Assembly (NCBI GenBank): GCA_021555075.1
Contig: JAKGBX010000001.1
Span: forward strand, 310,001 to 374,000
From: Rhodobacteraceae bacterium LMO-JJ12
Lineage (GTDB): Bacteria > Pseudomonadota > Alphaproteobacteria > Rhodobacterales > Rhodobacteraceae
Direction: 5' to 3'
Length of the DNA: 64,000 bases
The position numbers and the translations under genes are program-made. Within the stretch, counting starts at the first letter, position 1; each line of letters starts with the position of its first letter. Of this stretch, positions 24,499 to 33,253 are shown in pieces. A model generated the notes under the pieces. It worked only from the letters and a program-made list of their open reading frames with translations, searched no databases and was not told where the DNA came from.

Positions 24499-26826
24499 CT
24501 AAAGCGGGCGCAGTTCCAGCCGTTCTTGTGTCGCGCCGTCCACCGCCGCCGCGCTATAGAGCATTGGCACATATTCGCCTCTGGCCCATATCGGGGCCAG
24601 ATCGGCGTAATGCGGATCACCGGGAATGCCCGACTGTCCGGGCGCATTGATCCAGACACTGTTGTCCCATGCGCCCACATCGACCACCATGCGCACCGAC
24701 GCCCCGACCCGCACGCGGTAATCGCTGGCCTCGTAATGCGCCAGCATCACGGTCGTGCTGCTGCCACCCTTGTCAAACGGCCCCACGTCATAGCCCGGCC
24801 GTACCGGGCTCAGCGCGTGATCGAACCAACCCTTGTGAAGATCGCCCCACCGCCAGCGCGCAGGGTCAGTTCCAAACCGCTTACAGGTATCGTCCCACGC
24901 GCGGCCAAGCGTTTCACTTAGAAACGCCGCGCGCTCGGCGCTGTCGCCAAGCCCCGCCCGCGCGGCAAGCTCTGGGTGCGCGCCCTCCAACAGACGGACT
25001 ACCGTTGCGATATTGCCGGGAACAAGAAGACTGCGCAGCGCACCGTCACCCGCGACCCGGCTCAACAAAGCGGGGCGCAGATGGCTCGATAACCAGACCT
25101 CATACAAAAGCGCGCCCGCCGATCCTGCTTCTGCCCGCCCATCCCATTCACGCAGCAAATCGCGCGCCGGTGTCGGCGCGTCATCCGGCACCAAAGCCAC
25201 CAGCCGCGCGCCAAGCGCCGAATAGCTGTCAGTCTGCAACGCGCAACTGCCCGCGACATCCGTTGTCTCCCCGGCAGAAATTACCTCGGCGATGCGATCC
25301 GCCCGCCCGTCCTGATACCATTCAAAACCGATCGGCATCCCGTCATGGTCCCATCCGTCCGGCACGTTCATTTCGTTCGCGGAATGCACGAAACCGCTCT
25401 CCGGATTAACAATCGCGGGCAAGTCAGCGGCACAGAGATGCCCTTGCCATTCAAACCGACCATCCCCGCTCACCGGCGTCAAACCACGCCAGCCGGTCCT
25501 GCGCGGCACATAGGCGGCGGGCTGCCAGCAGATATCTCCGGTCACATCGCCGTAGACCAGACTGGCAGATGGCGCGCCCCAGGTTTCCAACGCTTTGCGA
25601 AACGCAGGCATCGTCTGGGCGCGCATGGATTTGAGCGAACACATATATGGCGCCGTTCCCGGATCGGTAAACACCGTGCGCACCGCCAGCGCCACCTGCG
25701 CGGCCGCATCGCGATAGACAACCGGCCCGTGCCGCGTGAACAACAACTCCAATCGTTGATCGTCATGGTCCTTGACCGAAAACACCTCTTCGATCCGCTC
25801 CATTGCCTCGAAACCGCTTCCATAGCGATACAAGTTCGGATCGTCCGGCGCGATTGCGTAAACCATGACATCTTCCTGATCGGCGCAGAAAATCGTCATG
25901 CCAAAGGCGGCCTGCCCATTGTGCCCCGCCATGATCCCCGGCGACGATGGTTCGCCCGCGCCAATAAGATCCATGCCCGGCGCGCTCAGATGCACCATAT
26001 AGCGCAGCGACGGCGCACCATGGGCGCGGTGCGGATCGCTCGCCATGATCGCACGCCCCGTCGTGGTCATCGTCGGCGCGATGCACCAGTTGTTCGATCC
26101 CTCCATCGTCGGCGGCGCAACGCGTTGCACGGTCTTGCGCGCATCCACGCCCGACCACAGCTCGGCGTCTTCCAGTGTCGCAGCCAACCGTTCGGCCTCA
26201 AAGGTGACGGGCGCGGTGGCCAATTCATAAACCGCCAGCGCATCATCCGGCAGGTCAACCGCGCTGGACAATTCCCACTCATCCTCGGGCACTGAAGGCG
26301 ACAGCGGCACCCGCAACAGATCAACCTCAGGATCAGCCAGCCGATGCACCTTGGCACGCGCCATTTCCGACGTCGCATTGCGCGACAGGCAATGCGTGCG
26401 GATACGCACCACATCCTCGGGTTGCCAATGCGCCGGGCGGGTGCCCAACTCGGTAAATTCCGGGGGCAACGGCAAGACCCCAGCCATCACCTGATCAATC
26501 CCGGCATTGATTCCGGCGACGAAGGCGGTGCAGATCATCTCGGAATCCGGGCCATAGGCGGCCCATTCCGCCGCCATATCGCCACGATAGAGAAACAGCC
26601 GCGCCGCGCGATCCTGCATCAGGTATCCCGGGCCAAAGTCAGCCGCCAAAAGGCCCAGGCCCCGCTTGCGCCAGAGATCAATCTGCCAAAGCCGGTCGCG
26701 CACCGCATTGAACCCCTGCACAAAGAACGCATCTTGTTGGTTTTCGGCCCGGATATGGGCCATCCCCCAAGTGTCGATCGAGATGCTGGCAGGGGCCTTC
26801 AGACCGGGCAGGGCAAGCGGATCCAT
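24499..26826 (-). CDS. Penicillin-acylase-family Ntn hydrolase
   Basis: The 775-residue protein matches the penicillin G acylase / AHL acylase / cephalosporin acylase family. The alpha part has DTWGMAHIRAENQQDAFFVQ and RLWQIDLWRKRGLGLLAADF. The self-cleavage site is EGSNNW with Ser244 as the new N-terminal nucleophile. The beta part follows with ASDPHR and AGHNGQAAFGMTIF. Family members are usually periplasmic, but this one starts MDPLALPGLKAPASI with no signal peptide. The substrate (beta-lactam, acyl-homoserine lactone or other amide) cannot be told. It stands alone, convergent with nnrS and divergent from the M20 gene. Confidence 0.88.
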   Translation of the reverse strand: MDPLALPGLKAPASISIDTWGMAHIRAENQQDAFFVQGFNAVRDRLWQIDLWRKRGLGLLAADFGPGYLMQDRAARLFLYRGDMAAEWAAYGPDSEMICTAFVAGINAGIDQVMAGVLPLPPEFTELGTRPAHWQPEDVVRIRTHCLSRNATSEMARAKVHRLADPEVDLLRVPLSPSVPEDEWELSSAVDLPDDALAVYELATAPVTFEAERLAATLEDAELWSGVDARKTVQRVAPPTMEGSNNWCIAPTMTTTGRAIMASDPHRAHGAPSLRYMVHLSAPGMDLIGAGEPSSPGIMAGHNGQAAFGMTIFCADQEDVMVYAIAPDDPNLYRYGSGFEAMERIEEVFSVKDHDDQRLELLFTRHGPVVYRDAAAQVALAVRTVFTDPGTAPYMCSLKSMRAQTMPAFRKALETWGAPSASLVYGDVTGDICWQPAAYVPRRTGWRGLTPVSGDGRFEWQGHLCAADLPAIVNPESGFVHSANEMNVPDGWDHDGMPIGFEWYQDGRADRIAEVISAGETTDVAGSCALQTDSYSALGARLVALVPDDAPTPARDLLREWDGRAEAGSAGALLYEVWLSSHLRPALLSRVAGDGALRSLLVPGNIATVVRLLEGAHPELAARAGLGDSAERAAFLSETLGRAWDDTCKRFGTDPARWRWGDLHKGWFDHALSPVRPGYDVGPFDKGGSSTTVMLAHYEASDYRVRVGASVRMVVDVGAWDNSVWINAPGQSGIPGDPHYADLAPIWARGEYVPMLYSAAAVDGATQERLELRPL

Positions 26827-27142
26827 TTTGTGTTGTCCTCAGTTTGGGCAGATTGCGCGGGCCAGTTTCGACCCGGCGACATCCTGCGCCGCACGGTTGC
26901 ACAATTCCTTGCAGGCACTACACAATGCAAATGCCCCTTGGTGCAATACACCCGCCCTGACTTTCGCGGTTTCCCGAATACGATATTTGCGAACCACGGC
27001 GCATGGGCTTGCCGGTTTGCGACTGGGCAATCGTCATGCAATATGAACGCAGGTCTTGGGCGCGCATCCACCGGACGATTGCCAAGACGCACATTTTTCG
27101 CCGCCCGCCCTGACAATAGGGGCAATTCAAGGACACAACACC
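26827..27142. other. Divergent intergenic region between acylase and M20 amidohydrolase
   Basis: A 316-bp gap must hold both promoters. A 63-codon minus-strand frame (26839-27030) has a Cys-rich C-terminus (CSACKELCNRA...AICPN) but I cannot support it as a gene. AAGGAC at 27129-27134 is the ribosome-binding site for ATG 27143. No operator or RNA structure is evident. Confidence 0.4.
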
Positions 27143-28306
27143 ATGGCCATTCTCCCCATCATCGCCGCAAGCACGGACGAGTTGACAGCGATCTTCAAAG
27201 ATCTGCACGCCCATCCTGAAATTGGCTTTCAGGAAAAGCGCACTGCCGCCATCGTGGCGGATAAACTCAAGGAATATGGCGTTGACGAGGTCCACACCGG
27301 CATCGCGGAAACCGGCGTTGTCGCGCTGATCAAGGGCAAGCACGACGGCACCCGCCGCATTGGCCTGCGCGCCGACATGGATGCGCTGCCGATTCACGAG
27401 GAAACCAATCTGCCCTATGCCTCGACCAATCCGGGCGTGATGCACGCCTGCGGCCATGACAGCCACACAACCATGCTGCTGGGGGCTGCCAAACATCTCG
27501 CCGAAACCCGCGATTTTGCGGGCACCGCCGTGCTGATCTTTCAGCCCGCCGAAGAGGGGCTGGGCGGCGCGCGCGGCATGATCGCCGACGGTTTGTTTGA
27601 GCGTTTCCCTTGTGACGAAGTCTATGGCATGCACAATTCACCCAACGGTGAACCCGGTAAGGTGGGCATCTGCAAAGGCACGGCCATGGCCGGTGCGTCA
27701 TTCTTTGACATTACCATCCAGGGCAAGGGCAGCCACGCCGCCATGCCCCAGCAATCGCGCGATCCGCTGGTCATCGCCTCGGCCCTGGTCAGCAGCCTGC
27801 AAACCATCTTGTCACGCAATATTGCCCCGCTCGATTCCTGCGTTCTGTCGGTGACACAACTGCATTCCGGCTCTGCCTATAACATCGTGCCCGATACCGC
27901 GACGCTGGCCGGAACAATCCGCTATTTCAAGGATGAGGTCTGCGAAATTGCTGAAACCCGCTTGCGCGAACTCTGTGATGGCTTCGCCAAGGCCTATGGC
28001 GTCGAGATCCGCATCGACCTGCGCAATATTTTCGACGTGCTGATCAACGATGCCGAGCTGTCAGACGCTTATCTTGAGGCCGCCGCCGACATCGTCGGCA
28101 AGGAAAACACCTCCGACACCGACCAACCCGCCACAGGCTCCGAAGACTTCGCCGATATGCTCAAGGCGATCCCCGGTGCCTACTGCCGCGTCGGCCATTC
28201 CGGCACCACCGGGTTGCACAATCCCAGCTTTTTTCTCGACCCCGAATTGCTGCCGGTCGGCGCCTCAATCATGGCCCGCATCGCCGAACGCCGCATGTCG
28301 CGTTAG
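27143..28306 (+). CDS. M20-family amidohydrolase (hippurate hydrolase type)
   Basis: The protein has 387 residues from ATG 27143 (AAGGAC eight bases before); the longer frame to 27056 is untypical. It has LHAHPEIGFQEKRTAAIVAD, the metal motif GLRADMDALPI, MHACGHDSHTTMLLGAAKHL, and FQPAEEGLGGARGMI with the catalytic Glu pair. Residues VGHSGTTGLHNPSFF near the C-terminus supply the last metal His. The family hydrolyses N-acyl amino acids such as hippurate using two divalent metals. Cytoplasmic. It is monocistronic, ending at a strong bidirectional hairpin. Confidence 0.92.
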   Translation: MAILPIIAASTDELTAIFKDLHAHPEIGFQEKRTAAIVADKLKEYGVDEVHTGIAETGVVALIKGKHDGTRRIGLRADMDALPIHEETNLPYASTNPGVMHACGHDSHTTMLLGAAKHLAETRDFAGTAVLIFQPAEEGLGGARGMIADGLFERFPCDEVYGMHNSPNGEPGKVGICKGTAMAGASFFDITIQGKGSHAAMPQQSRDPLVIASALVSSLQTILSRNIAPLDSCVLSVTQLHSGSAYNIVPDTATLAGTIRYFKDEVCEIAETRLRELCDGFAKAYGVEIRIDLRNIFDVLINDAELSDAYLEAAADIVGKENTSDTDQPATGSEDFADMLKAIPGAYCRVGHSGTTGLHNPSFFLDPELLPVGASIMARIAERRMSR

Positions 28307-28338
28307 AAAATGCCCCGCTCAACCGCGGCGCTAAACAA

Positions 28339-28367
28339 CAAAACCGCCCCCATCGGGAGCGGTTTTG
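28339..28367. terminator. Bidirectional intrinsic terminator
   Basis: CAAAACCGC and GCGGTTTTG form a perfect 9-bp stem, extended by an inner CCC/GGG. Flanking U-rich stretches on both strands fit termination of the M20 gene from the left and the secreted-protein gene from the right. Confidence 0.85.
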
Positions 28368-28394
28368 TCATCACTCACGTATCGCGTTGCCGTC

Positions 28395-29009
28395 TTAGAA
28401 AACCGTGAACCCGGTAAAGCCAAACATTCCCTGCCCGATCGCCATGACCCCAAGTTTTGGGGAAAACCCATCGGGACCGTCGATGGTGTACATCGTCTCT
28501 CCATTCAGTTCAAAGCGCACCTTGTTGTTGTCGCTGACATGCGCACGGATTATGTCAGAGCCATCGTTGCGGGCCGTTGCCTTCTCGGCGCGATGGGTCT
28601 TGAAACCATCGGGCGTGCGAATAAAAAGATAACCGCCACCATCGGTGCCAATCGTCACGCCCATATAGCGATCGTTGGCCCGATAGTTAAAAATCAACCC
28701 CGCAAAAGACGGCTTCTCATTGCCATCGCTCTGCGCCACCACGTTAAGCGACACACCATAGTCAGGCCCTTGCGAGTCAGGCACCCCCATCCAGTAATAT
28801 TTGATCGCGCCGGGATCACTGGCATTGGTCATCGTGAACCAGCCGCCTTTGTCCTCCAGCGTCCACGCGCCATCCTGACCAAGCTCGACAAGCTCATTGA
28901 GCGGACCAATATGGGCTTGCATGTCGGCGTGTAGGGGCAGGGGGCTCAGCGTCAGAAAAACGCTGGCCGTCACGGCTGTCATGACTGATTTGAAACCGGT
29001 ATTCATCAT
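28395..29009 (-). CDS. Small secreted protein, beta-sandwich-like, unknown function
   Basis: The protein has about 204 residues from ATG 29009, with GGAG six bases before; ATG 29006 directly follows. A signal peptide (VTASVFLTLSPLPLHA) precedes a mature domain of about 175 residues rich in beta strands: WFTMTNASDPGAIKYYWMG, SFAGLIFNYRANDRYMGVTI, VRFELNGETMYTIDG. This looks like a concanavalin/DUF1080-type carbohydrate-binding sandwich, but I do not recognise the family. It lies next to exopolysaccharide genes on the same strand, 104 bp downstream of nothing on that strand except the divergent gap; a role at the cell surface is only a suggestion. Confidence 0.75.
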   Translation of the reverse strand: MMNTGFKSVMTAVTASVFLTLSPLPLHADMQAHIGPLNELVELGQDGAWTLEDKGGWFTMTNASDPGAIKYYWMGVPDSQGPDYGVSLNVVAQSDGNEKPSFAGLIFNYRANDRYMGVTIGTDGGGYLFIRTPDGFKTHRAEKATARNDGSDIIRAHVSDNNKVRFELNGETMYTIDGPDGFSPKLGVMAIGQGMFGFTGFTVF

Positions 29010-29113
29010 AAATTTCTCCATGGAATGAATGCAAATAGCATAGAGTCATGCTGCACGAGCCTTGCCATTCTGGCAAGTAGACGCTTGTCACAGCCCGGGC
29101 ACCCGCCCGCGTC

Positions 29114-29734
29114 TCAGCGGCGGCGATGCAGCGACACCCGGCGAAACACTGTCGCCACCATCAGCTTGAGATCAAAGCAAAGGTTGCGATTATGCGCATA
29201 GATCAGATCAAGCCGCGCCTTGGCTGGCACACAGCGGCGCGTATAAACGGCTTCGGTCTCCTCGGCTGTAGAGCACGCCGCCAAAAGCCGCTCTTCAGTG
29301 CGGTGAAACGCCAGCGTCGCCAGCCCGGTCACCCCCGGTCGCGTTTTCAATACTTCGGCGTATAGTTCGGGGAATTGCTCGACATACCGGCGCAGCGGCG
29401 GGCGCGGGCCGACAAAACTGATATCGCCGCGCAGGATATTCCAAAGCTGCGGTACCTCGTCCAGCCGCGTGCGGCGCATGAAACGGCCGGTGTCGGTGAT
29501 CCGGTCGGCTTTGTCGCCACCCGAAACGCCACTGTTTTGTGCCGCGCTACGCATGGTGCGGAATTTCCAAAGGTTGAACGGCTGCCCCGGTGCTTTCATC
29601 CGCTCGGCCACATAAAAAATCGGCCGCCCCTCGCGTATCAGGATCAACAGCGCCGCACAGACAATCAAGGGCGACAGCAGAACGCTCAGCACAAGCGCCA
29701 GCACGATATCCATCAGACGTTTATCAAAGCTCAC
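29114..29734 (-). CDS. Exopolysaccharide-initiating sugar transferase (WbaP/RfbP-like)
   Basis: The protein has 206 residues from GTG 29734, whose first bases overlap the stop of the epimerase gene (GTGA). One N-terminal hydrophobic helix (DIVLALVLSVLLSPLIVCAA) precedes the bacterial sugar transferase domain with LWKFRTMR, RFMRRTRLDEVPQLWNILRG and FVGPRPPLRRYV. These are the motifs of monotopic phosphoglycosyl transferases that load the first sugar-phosphate on undecaprenyl phosphate. It lacks the large N-terminal membrane domain of WbaP, as in the short PglC-like form. It pairs with the upstream epimerase and nearby Wza-like gene. Confidence 0.92.
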   Translation of the reverse strand: MSFDKRLMDIVLALVLSVLLSPLIVCAALLILIREGRPIFYVAERMKAPGQPFNLWKFRTMRSAAQNSGVSGGDKADRITDTGRFMRRTRLDEVPQLWNILRGDISFVGPRPPLRRYVEQFPELYAEVLKTRPGVTGLATLAFHRTEERLLAACSTAEETEAVYTRRCVPAKARLDLIYAHNRNLCFDLKLMVATVFRRVSLHRRR

Positions 29735-30615
29735 GGCGTCGCCTCTCTCAGCCTGTGCCACCCTGCGATCATGTCCTCGGCAGTTTCGCTCGGCAGCCTC
29801 ACCAGCCGCGACAGACGCGCCGTATTCAGCGCCACCATCGGTGCCGCCCCCTCTGGCGCCTCACGCCAGTCGACGTCACGGCCCGCCGCCCGCGCCAGCG
29901 CCTCCATCGCCACAGGCGTGGGCGCGGCGACATTTACGATCTGCGGAAATTCCGCCGCGCCACACCCCAGCAGGGCCTCGATCGACCGCGCCAGTGCTGC
30001 CACCGAAACATAGCTGCGCCACGGCCCTTCGCCATTGGCAAACCGGTCCAGCGTAATTGCCCCGTCGCCCCGCGCCATGGCGCCAAACAGGCTGTCCGCC
30101 CCCACCACGTTGGCGATCCGCATGGCGCAGCTTGCCGGCCCATCCGGATGCGCGCGCGTCCATCGCGCCAGCGCCGCTTCCATCTCCAACTTGGCCGCAC
30201 CATAGGCGTTGATGGCGCCCCCCGCCTGGGTTTCGTCCAAAGAATCAGGTCCGGGTGAATAGACTGCCGCCGATGAGCAGTGCAGAACCCGACCAGCGCC
30301 AAGCGTCTCTGCCAACGCCATCGCTTCCAGCGCGAGTGAGCGGTTTTTGGCCAGATCCGCCCCCTGCCCGGGTGTCACCCCCCAAAGCGCCACAATCGCA
30401 TCGACTTGCGGCAACACCCCTTGCGTCGGCTCGCCCGGAGACCAGCGCCAACCGCCTTCAGTCGGGTTTTCCCTGTATTGCCAATTCACTGTCACGCCTT
30501 TGGGAGCTGCGATCCGCCAATGACGCCTCAGCATTTTCCCCAGCTTCCCGCTGGCGCCGAGAATGAGAACCGTGCCGGTCTTGCACATTGGCAACGTCAA
30601 TAGAAAATCCTTCAC
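29731..30615 (-). CDS. NAD-dependent epimerase/dehydratase family protein
   Basis: The 294-residue short-chain dehydrogenase-type protein has a glycine-rich loop VLILGASGKLGKMLRRHW near residue 16, HCSSAAVYS, and a YGAAK catalytic Tyr-Lys pair (INAYGAAKLEMEAAL). It is in the nucleotide-sugar epimerase class. The product sugar is unknown. It overlaps the sugar transferase gene and is divergent from the Wza-like gene, so it probably provides or modifies a sugar nucleotide for a surface polysaccharide. Confidence 0.85.
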   Translation of the reverse strand: MKDFLLTLPMCKTGTVLILGASGKLGKMLRRHWRIAAPKGVTVNWQYRENPTEGGWRWSPGEPTQGVLPQVDAIVALWGVTPGQGADLAKNRSLALEAMALAETLGAGRVLHCSSAAVYSPGPDSLDETQAGGAINAYGAAKLEMEAALARWTRAHPDGPASCAMRIANVVGADSLFGAMARGDGAITLDRFANGEGPWRSYVSVAALARSIEALLGCGAAEFPQIVNVAAPTPVAMEALARAAGRDVDWREAPEGAAPMVALNTARLSRLVRLPSETAEDMIAGWHRLREATP

Positions 30616-30701
30616 TGTTGTTGACGTTTGAGGCTATGTATCACCGCATATAGCCTGTAATACAATTCGCAATACCTGATATTGGTGACCGGGGGGGTCC
30701 A

Positions 30702-31817
30702 GTGCGATATTCGATGAAACACCTTTGTGTGTTCGCAGCTCTGCTTTTCCTCGCTGCCTGCTCGCTGCCGCGCGGTGCAGGAATGGTCAATGAGATCCTC
30801 AAGGAAAAAGACTCCGAAACGCCCTCCTTTCAGGTCGTGCAAGTAACCCGCGACAATGTCGCAGCCTTGCACAAATGGCCGGCCACCGGTTGGCGCGGCA
30901 GCTACCAATGGCCCGGCGGCGGCCGTGGTCCCGCGGGCAATATCATTCGCACCGGTGATCATATCGACCTGATAATCTGGGACAGTCAGGAAAACTCGCT
31001 GCTGACAAGCCCGCAACAGAGAACGGTGCGGATGGATGGGCTTGTGGTTTCGCCCACTGGCAAGATTTTTGTGCCCTATGCCGAGAACATCGAAGTGCGC
31101 GGTATGTCTCCCGATGCCGCTCGCGCCAAGATCGAAGAGACGCTGGAACCGATCTCCCCGGATGTGCAGGTGCAAGTGATTCACCGCTCGGGTCAGAGTA
31201 ATTCGGCCGATCTGGTTAGCGGCGTGGCCAAACCCGGCACCTATCCGCTGGAAGGGCGCGATGTCACCATTCTAAGCCTGATTGCCCAAGGGGGCGGAAT
31301 CTCGTCTTCTTTGCGCAATCCGCTGGTGCGCCTGATCCGCGATGGCAAGACCTACGAGGTGCGCGCCGACGATCTGTTTGCCAACGCCTCGAAAAACGTT
31401 GTGGTGCGCGGCAATGACAAGGTGCTCGTGCAGGAGGACGACCGTTATTTCACAGCCTTCGGTGCCACCGGCAAGGAAGAGCTGATCTATTTTGAAAAAG
31501 AACAAATCAGCGCGCTTGAAGCGATGTCGATCATCGGCGGGCTTTCCGATAGCCGGGCCAACCCCAAGGGTGTTCTGGTGCTTCGCGACTATACGACGCG
31601 ACAACTGCGCTCCGATGGCAAGGGACCAGAGATGCAACAGGTGGTCTTTACCTTCGATCTCACCGGCGCCGATGGCCTCTTTGCCGCCCGCAAGTTCGAG
31701 ATCAATCCACGCGATACGGTGCTGGCAACCGAAAGCCCGATCACCGCTGCGCGCACGATCATGGGGCTCGTGGGAACCGTGATAGGACTGGGGACGACGA
31801 TCAACAACCTGGATTGA
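30702..31817 (+). CDS. Polysaccharide export lipoprotein (Wza-like)
   Basis: The protein has 371 residues from GTG 30702, which has a G-rich site six bases before; ATG 30714 is an alternative start. A lipoprotein signal (HLCVFAALLFLAACSLPRG, lipobox LAAC) is followed by the Poly_export domain (about 85-180: IIRTGDHIDLIIWDSQENSL, SPTGKIFVPYAENIEV) and SLBB-type domains (VSGVAKPGTYPLEGRDVTIL and later FGATGKEELIYFE). Wza-type octamers form the outer-membrane channel for capsule or exopolysaccharide. The cognate Wzc kinase is not in the window. Confidence 0.92.
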   Translation: MRYSMKHLCVFAALLFLAACSLPRGAGMVNEILKEKDSETPSFQVVQVTRDNVAALHKWPATGWRGSYQWPGGGRGPAGNIIRTGDHIDLIIWDSQENSLLTSPQQRTVRMDGLVVSPTGKIFVPYAENIEVRGMSPDAARAKIEETLEPISPDVQVQVIHRSGQSNSADLVSGVAKPGTYPLEGRDVTILSLIAQGGGISSSLRNPLVRLIRDGKTYEVRADDLFANASKNVVVRGNDKVLVQEDDRYFTAFGATGKEELIYFEKEQISALEAMSIIGGLSDSRANPKGVLVLRDYTTRQLRSDGKGPEMQQVVFTFDLTGADGLFAARKFEINPRDTVLATESPITAARTIMGLVGTVIGLGTTINNLD

Positions 31818-32090
31818 TGCCAGGCTCCAGGCTCGCACTCGCGGCGGGTAGATCGCCCACCGTTCGTTTGCATCCTGTCGCCGTCGCCCATCTGGCAGGC
31901 TGATCTCGGCCGATGTCCTTCGTTGGTGAAAATCAAGGCATTGCGCACGCTCATAGTCGGGCGCATTCATGCCGAAGTGCTTTCATCCGCTCTGCGAAAT
32001 GGCACTTGTCGACCCGACCAGGATCGTCTGGTATGGCTTGGCCTTCCGGGGCGGTTTTCACTGCCCGTCAATCTGGACCGAACTGAAACA

Positions 32091-32816
32091 ATGTCTGACA
32101 CGATCTACGCCATTGGCGATATCCACGGGCAGCACGAAATGCTGCTTGATGCCCTCACCCGAATCGAAGCGGATGGCGGTGCTTCGGCCCGCGTCGTGGT
32201 GCTGGGCGATCTGGTCGATCGCGGACCAGACAGCGCCGCGGTGATCGACACGTTGATGAACGGCATTGAACAGGGGCGCGACTGGATCGTGCTGCGCGGC
32301 AATCATGATCAAATGATGCTCGACTTCCTCGAAAATGGTCAGCTGATGAACCCGCTCGTGCGCTCCGGGCGCAGTTGGTTGCACGAGGCGATGGGCGGCC
32401 CGGCCACACTGCTGTCCTACGGGGTTGACCCGATGCGCCTGCACGGCCACGCCTTGCTGAAAGCCGCCCGTTCCGCCATCCCCCAAGCCCATGTCGATTT
32501 CCTGTCCGCGCGTCCGCTCTATCACGTCGAGGGGAACATGCTCTTCGTCCACGCGGGCATTCTTCCCGACAAACCACTCGACCAACAGACCGAGGAAGAA
32601 CTGATCTGGATCCGCGAACCCTTCCTGTCGCATTCCGAGCCGTTCGATTGGCTGGTGGTTCATGGCCACACCGCCGTCGAACTGCCGCGACACTATGGCA
32701 ATCGCATCAATCTCGACAGCGGCGCGGGCTGGGGACGCCCGCTCACCGCCGCCGCCATAACCTGCCCGCGCGCCTGGGTGCTGAGCGACAATGGCCGCCT
32801 GCCGCTTGACCCCTGA
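32091..32816 (+). CDS. Metallophosphoesterase, PrpA-like serine/threonine protein phosphatase
   Basis: The protein has 241 residues from ATG 32091; the frame open to 31923 is not family-like. Calcineurin-type motifs appear in order: YAIGDIHGQHEML, VVLGDLVDRGPDS, LRGNHDQMM, FVHAGILPD and VVHGHTAVELP. They bind two metal ions. Close relatives are bacterial PrpA/PrpB-like phosphatases and bis-nucleotide hydrolases (ApaH), so the substrate is open. The 273 bp between the Wza-like gene and this start shows nothing else. Confidence 0.9.
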   Translation: MSDTIYAIGDIHGQHEMLLDALTRIEADGGASARVVVLGDLVDRGPDSAAVIDTLMNGIEQGRDWIVLRGNHDQMMLDFLENGQLMNPLVRSGRSWLHEAMGGPATLLSYGVDPMRLHGHALLKAARSAIPQAHVDFLSARPLYHVEGNMLFVHAGILPDKPLDQQTEEELIWIREPFLSHSEPFDWLVVHGHTAVELPRHYGNRINLDSGAGWGRPLTAAAITCPRAWVLSDNGRLPLDP

Positions 32817-33253
32817 TAACGCCCTGCGCCCCCGCTTCCTCTGACCGGAAATATCCCGGGGTCCGGGGCAGCGCCCCGGTCCTGCCCTCCCGGCGCGCCC
32901 CCAAACCCATCAGAATGAACATATCCTTTGCGCGGCGCGCCTTGTGTCAACGCCCCGGACCCGCACAAATCCGCCTTTTCACACGGCAGCCGGAAAACAG
33001 CCAAGTCGGCAGCTAAGAGTCACCCCCCGAGCAAACCAGCCGAACCGCAAAAGTTAACCGATCCGCACGTCTTTGGCAGAAGCCGCCACCAGCGTCGTCT
33101 CCGCCTCGTTGAGCGGGTGACACGCCTTCAATCGCATGCCACATTGCCAGGGCGTTCAATGCCGCAGAACAATGCCCGCTATGCCTCTTTTCTCCGCAGC
33201 GCACGCAGCATAAGATCGGTTAAGTAAAAATTCATCAAGATGGGGCAAGCTGC
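32817..33253. other. Intergenic region upstream of the thiolase gene
   Basis: This 437-bp gap has no credible coding frame. The first 70 bp contain a GC-rich hairpin (CCGGGGC-AGC-GCCCCGG, 32863-32879) that may end the phosphatase transcript. The stretch immediately before ATG 33254 is AT-richer (33205-33240), as expected for the thiolase promoter. Confidence 0.5.
32863..32879. repeat. GC-rich hairpin, GGGGCAGCGCCCC-type element, copy 1
   Basis: CCGGGGC and GCCCCGG form a 7-bp stem with a 3-nt loop. The inner GGGGCAGCGCCCC recurs in reverse orientation at 61221-61233, next to a different gene's 3' end, suggesting a dispersed 3'-end element. Confidence 0.5.

Noticed and set aside
26839-27030. 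63-codon Cys-rich frame upstream of the acylase gene
   Set aside because: No clear ribosome-binding site, ambiguous codon bias and no family recognised; kept only as a note in the intergenic entry.
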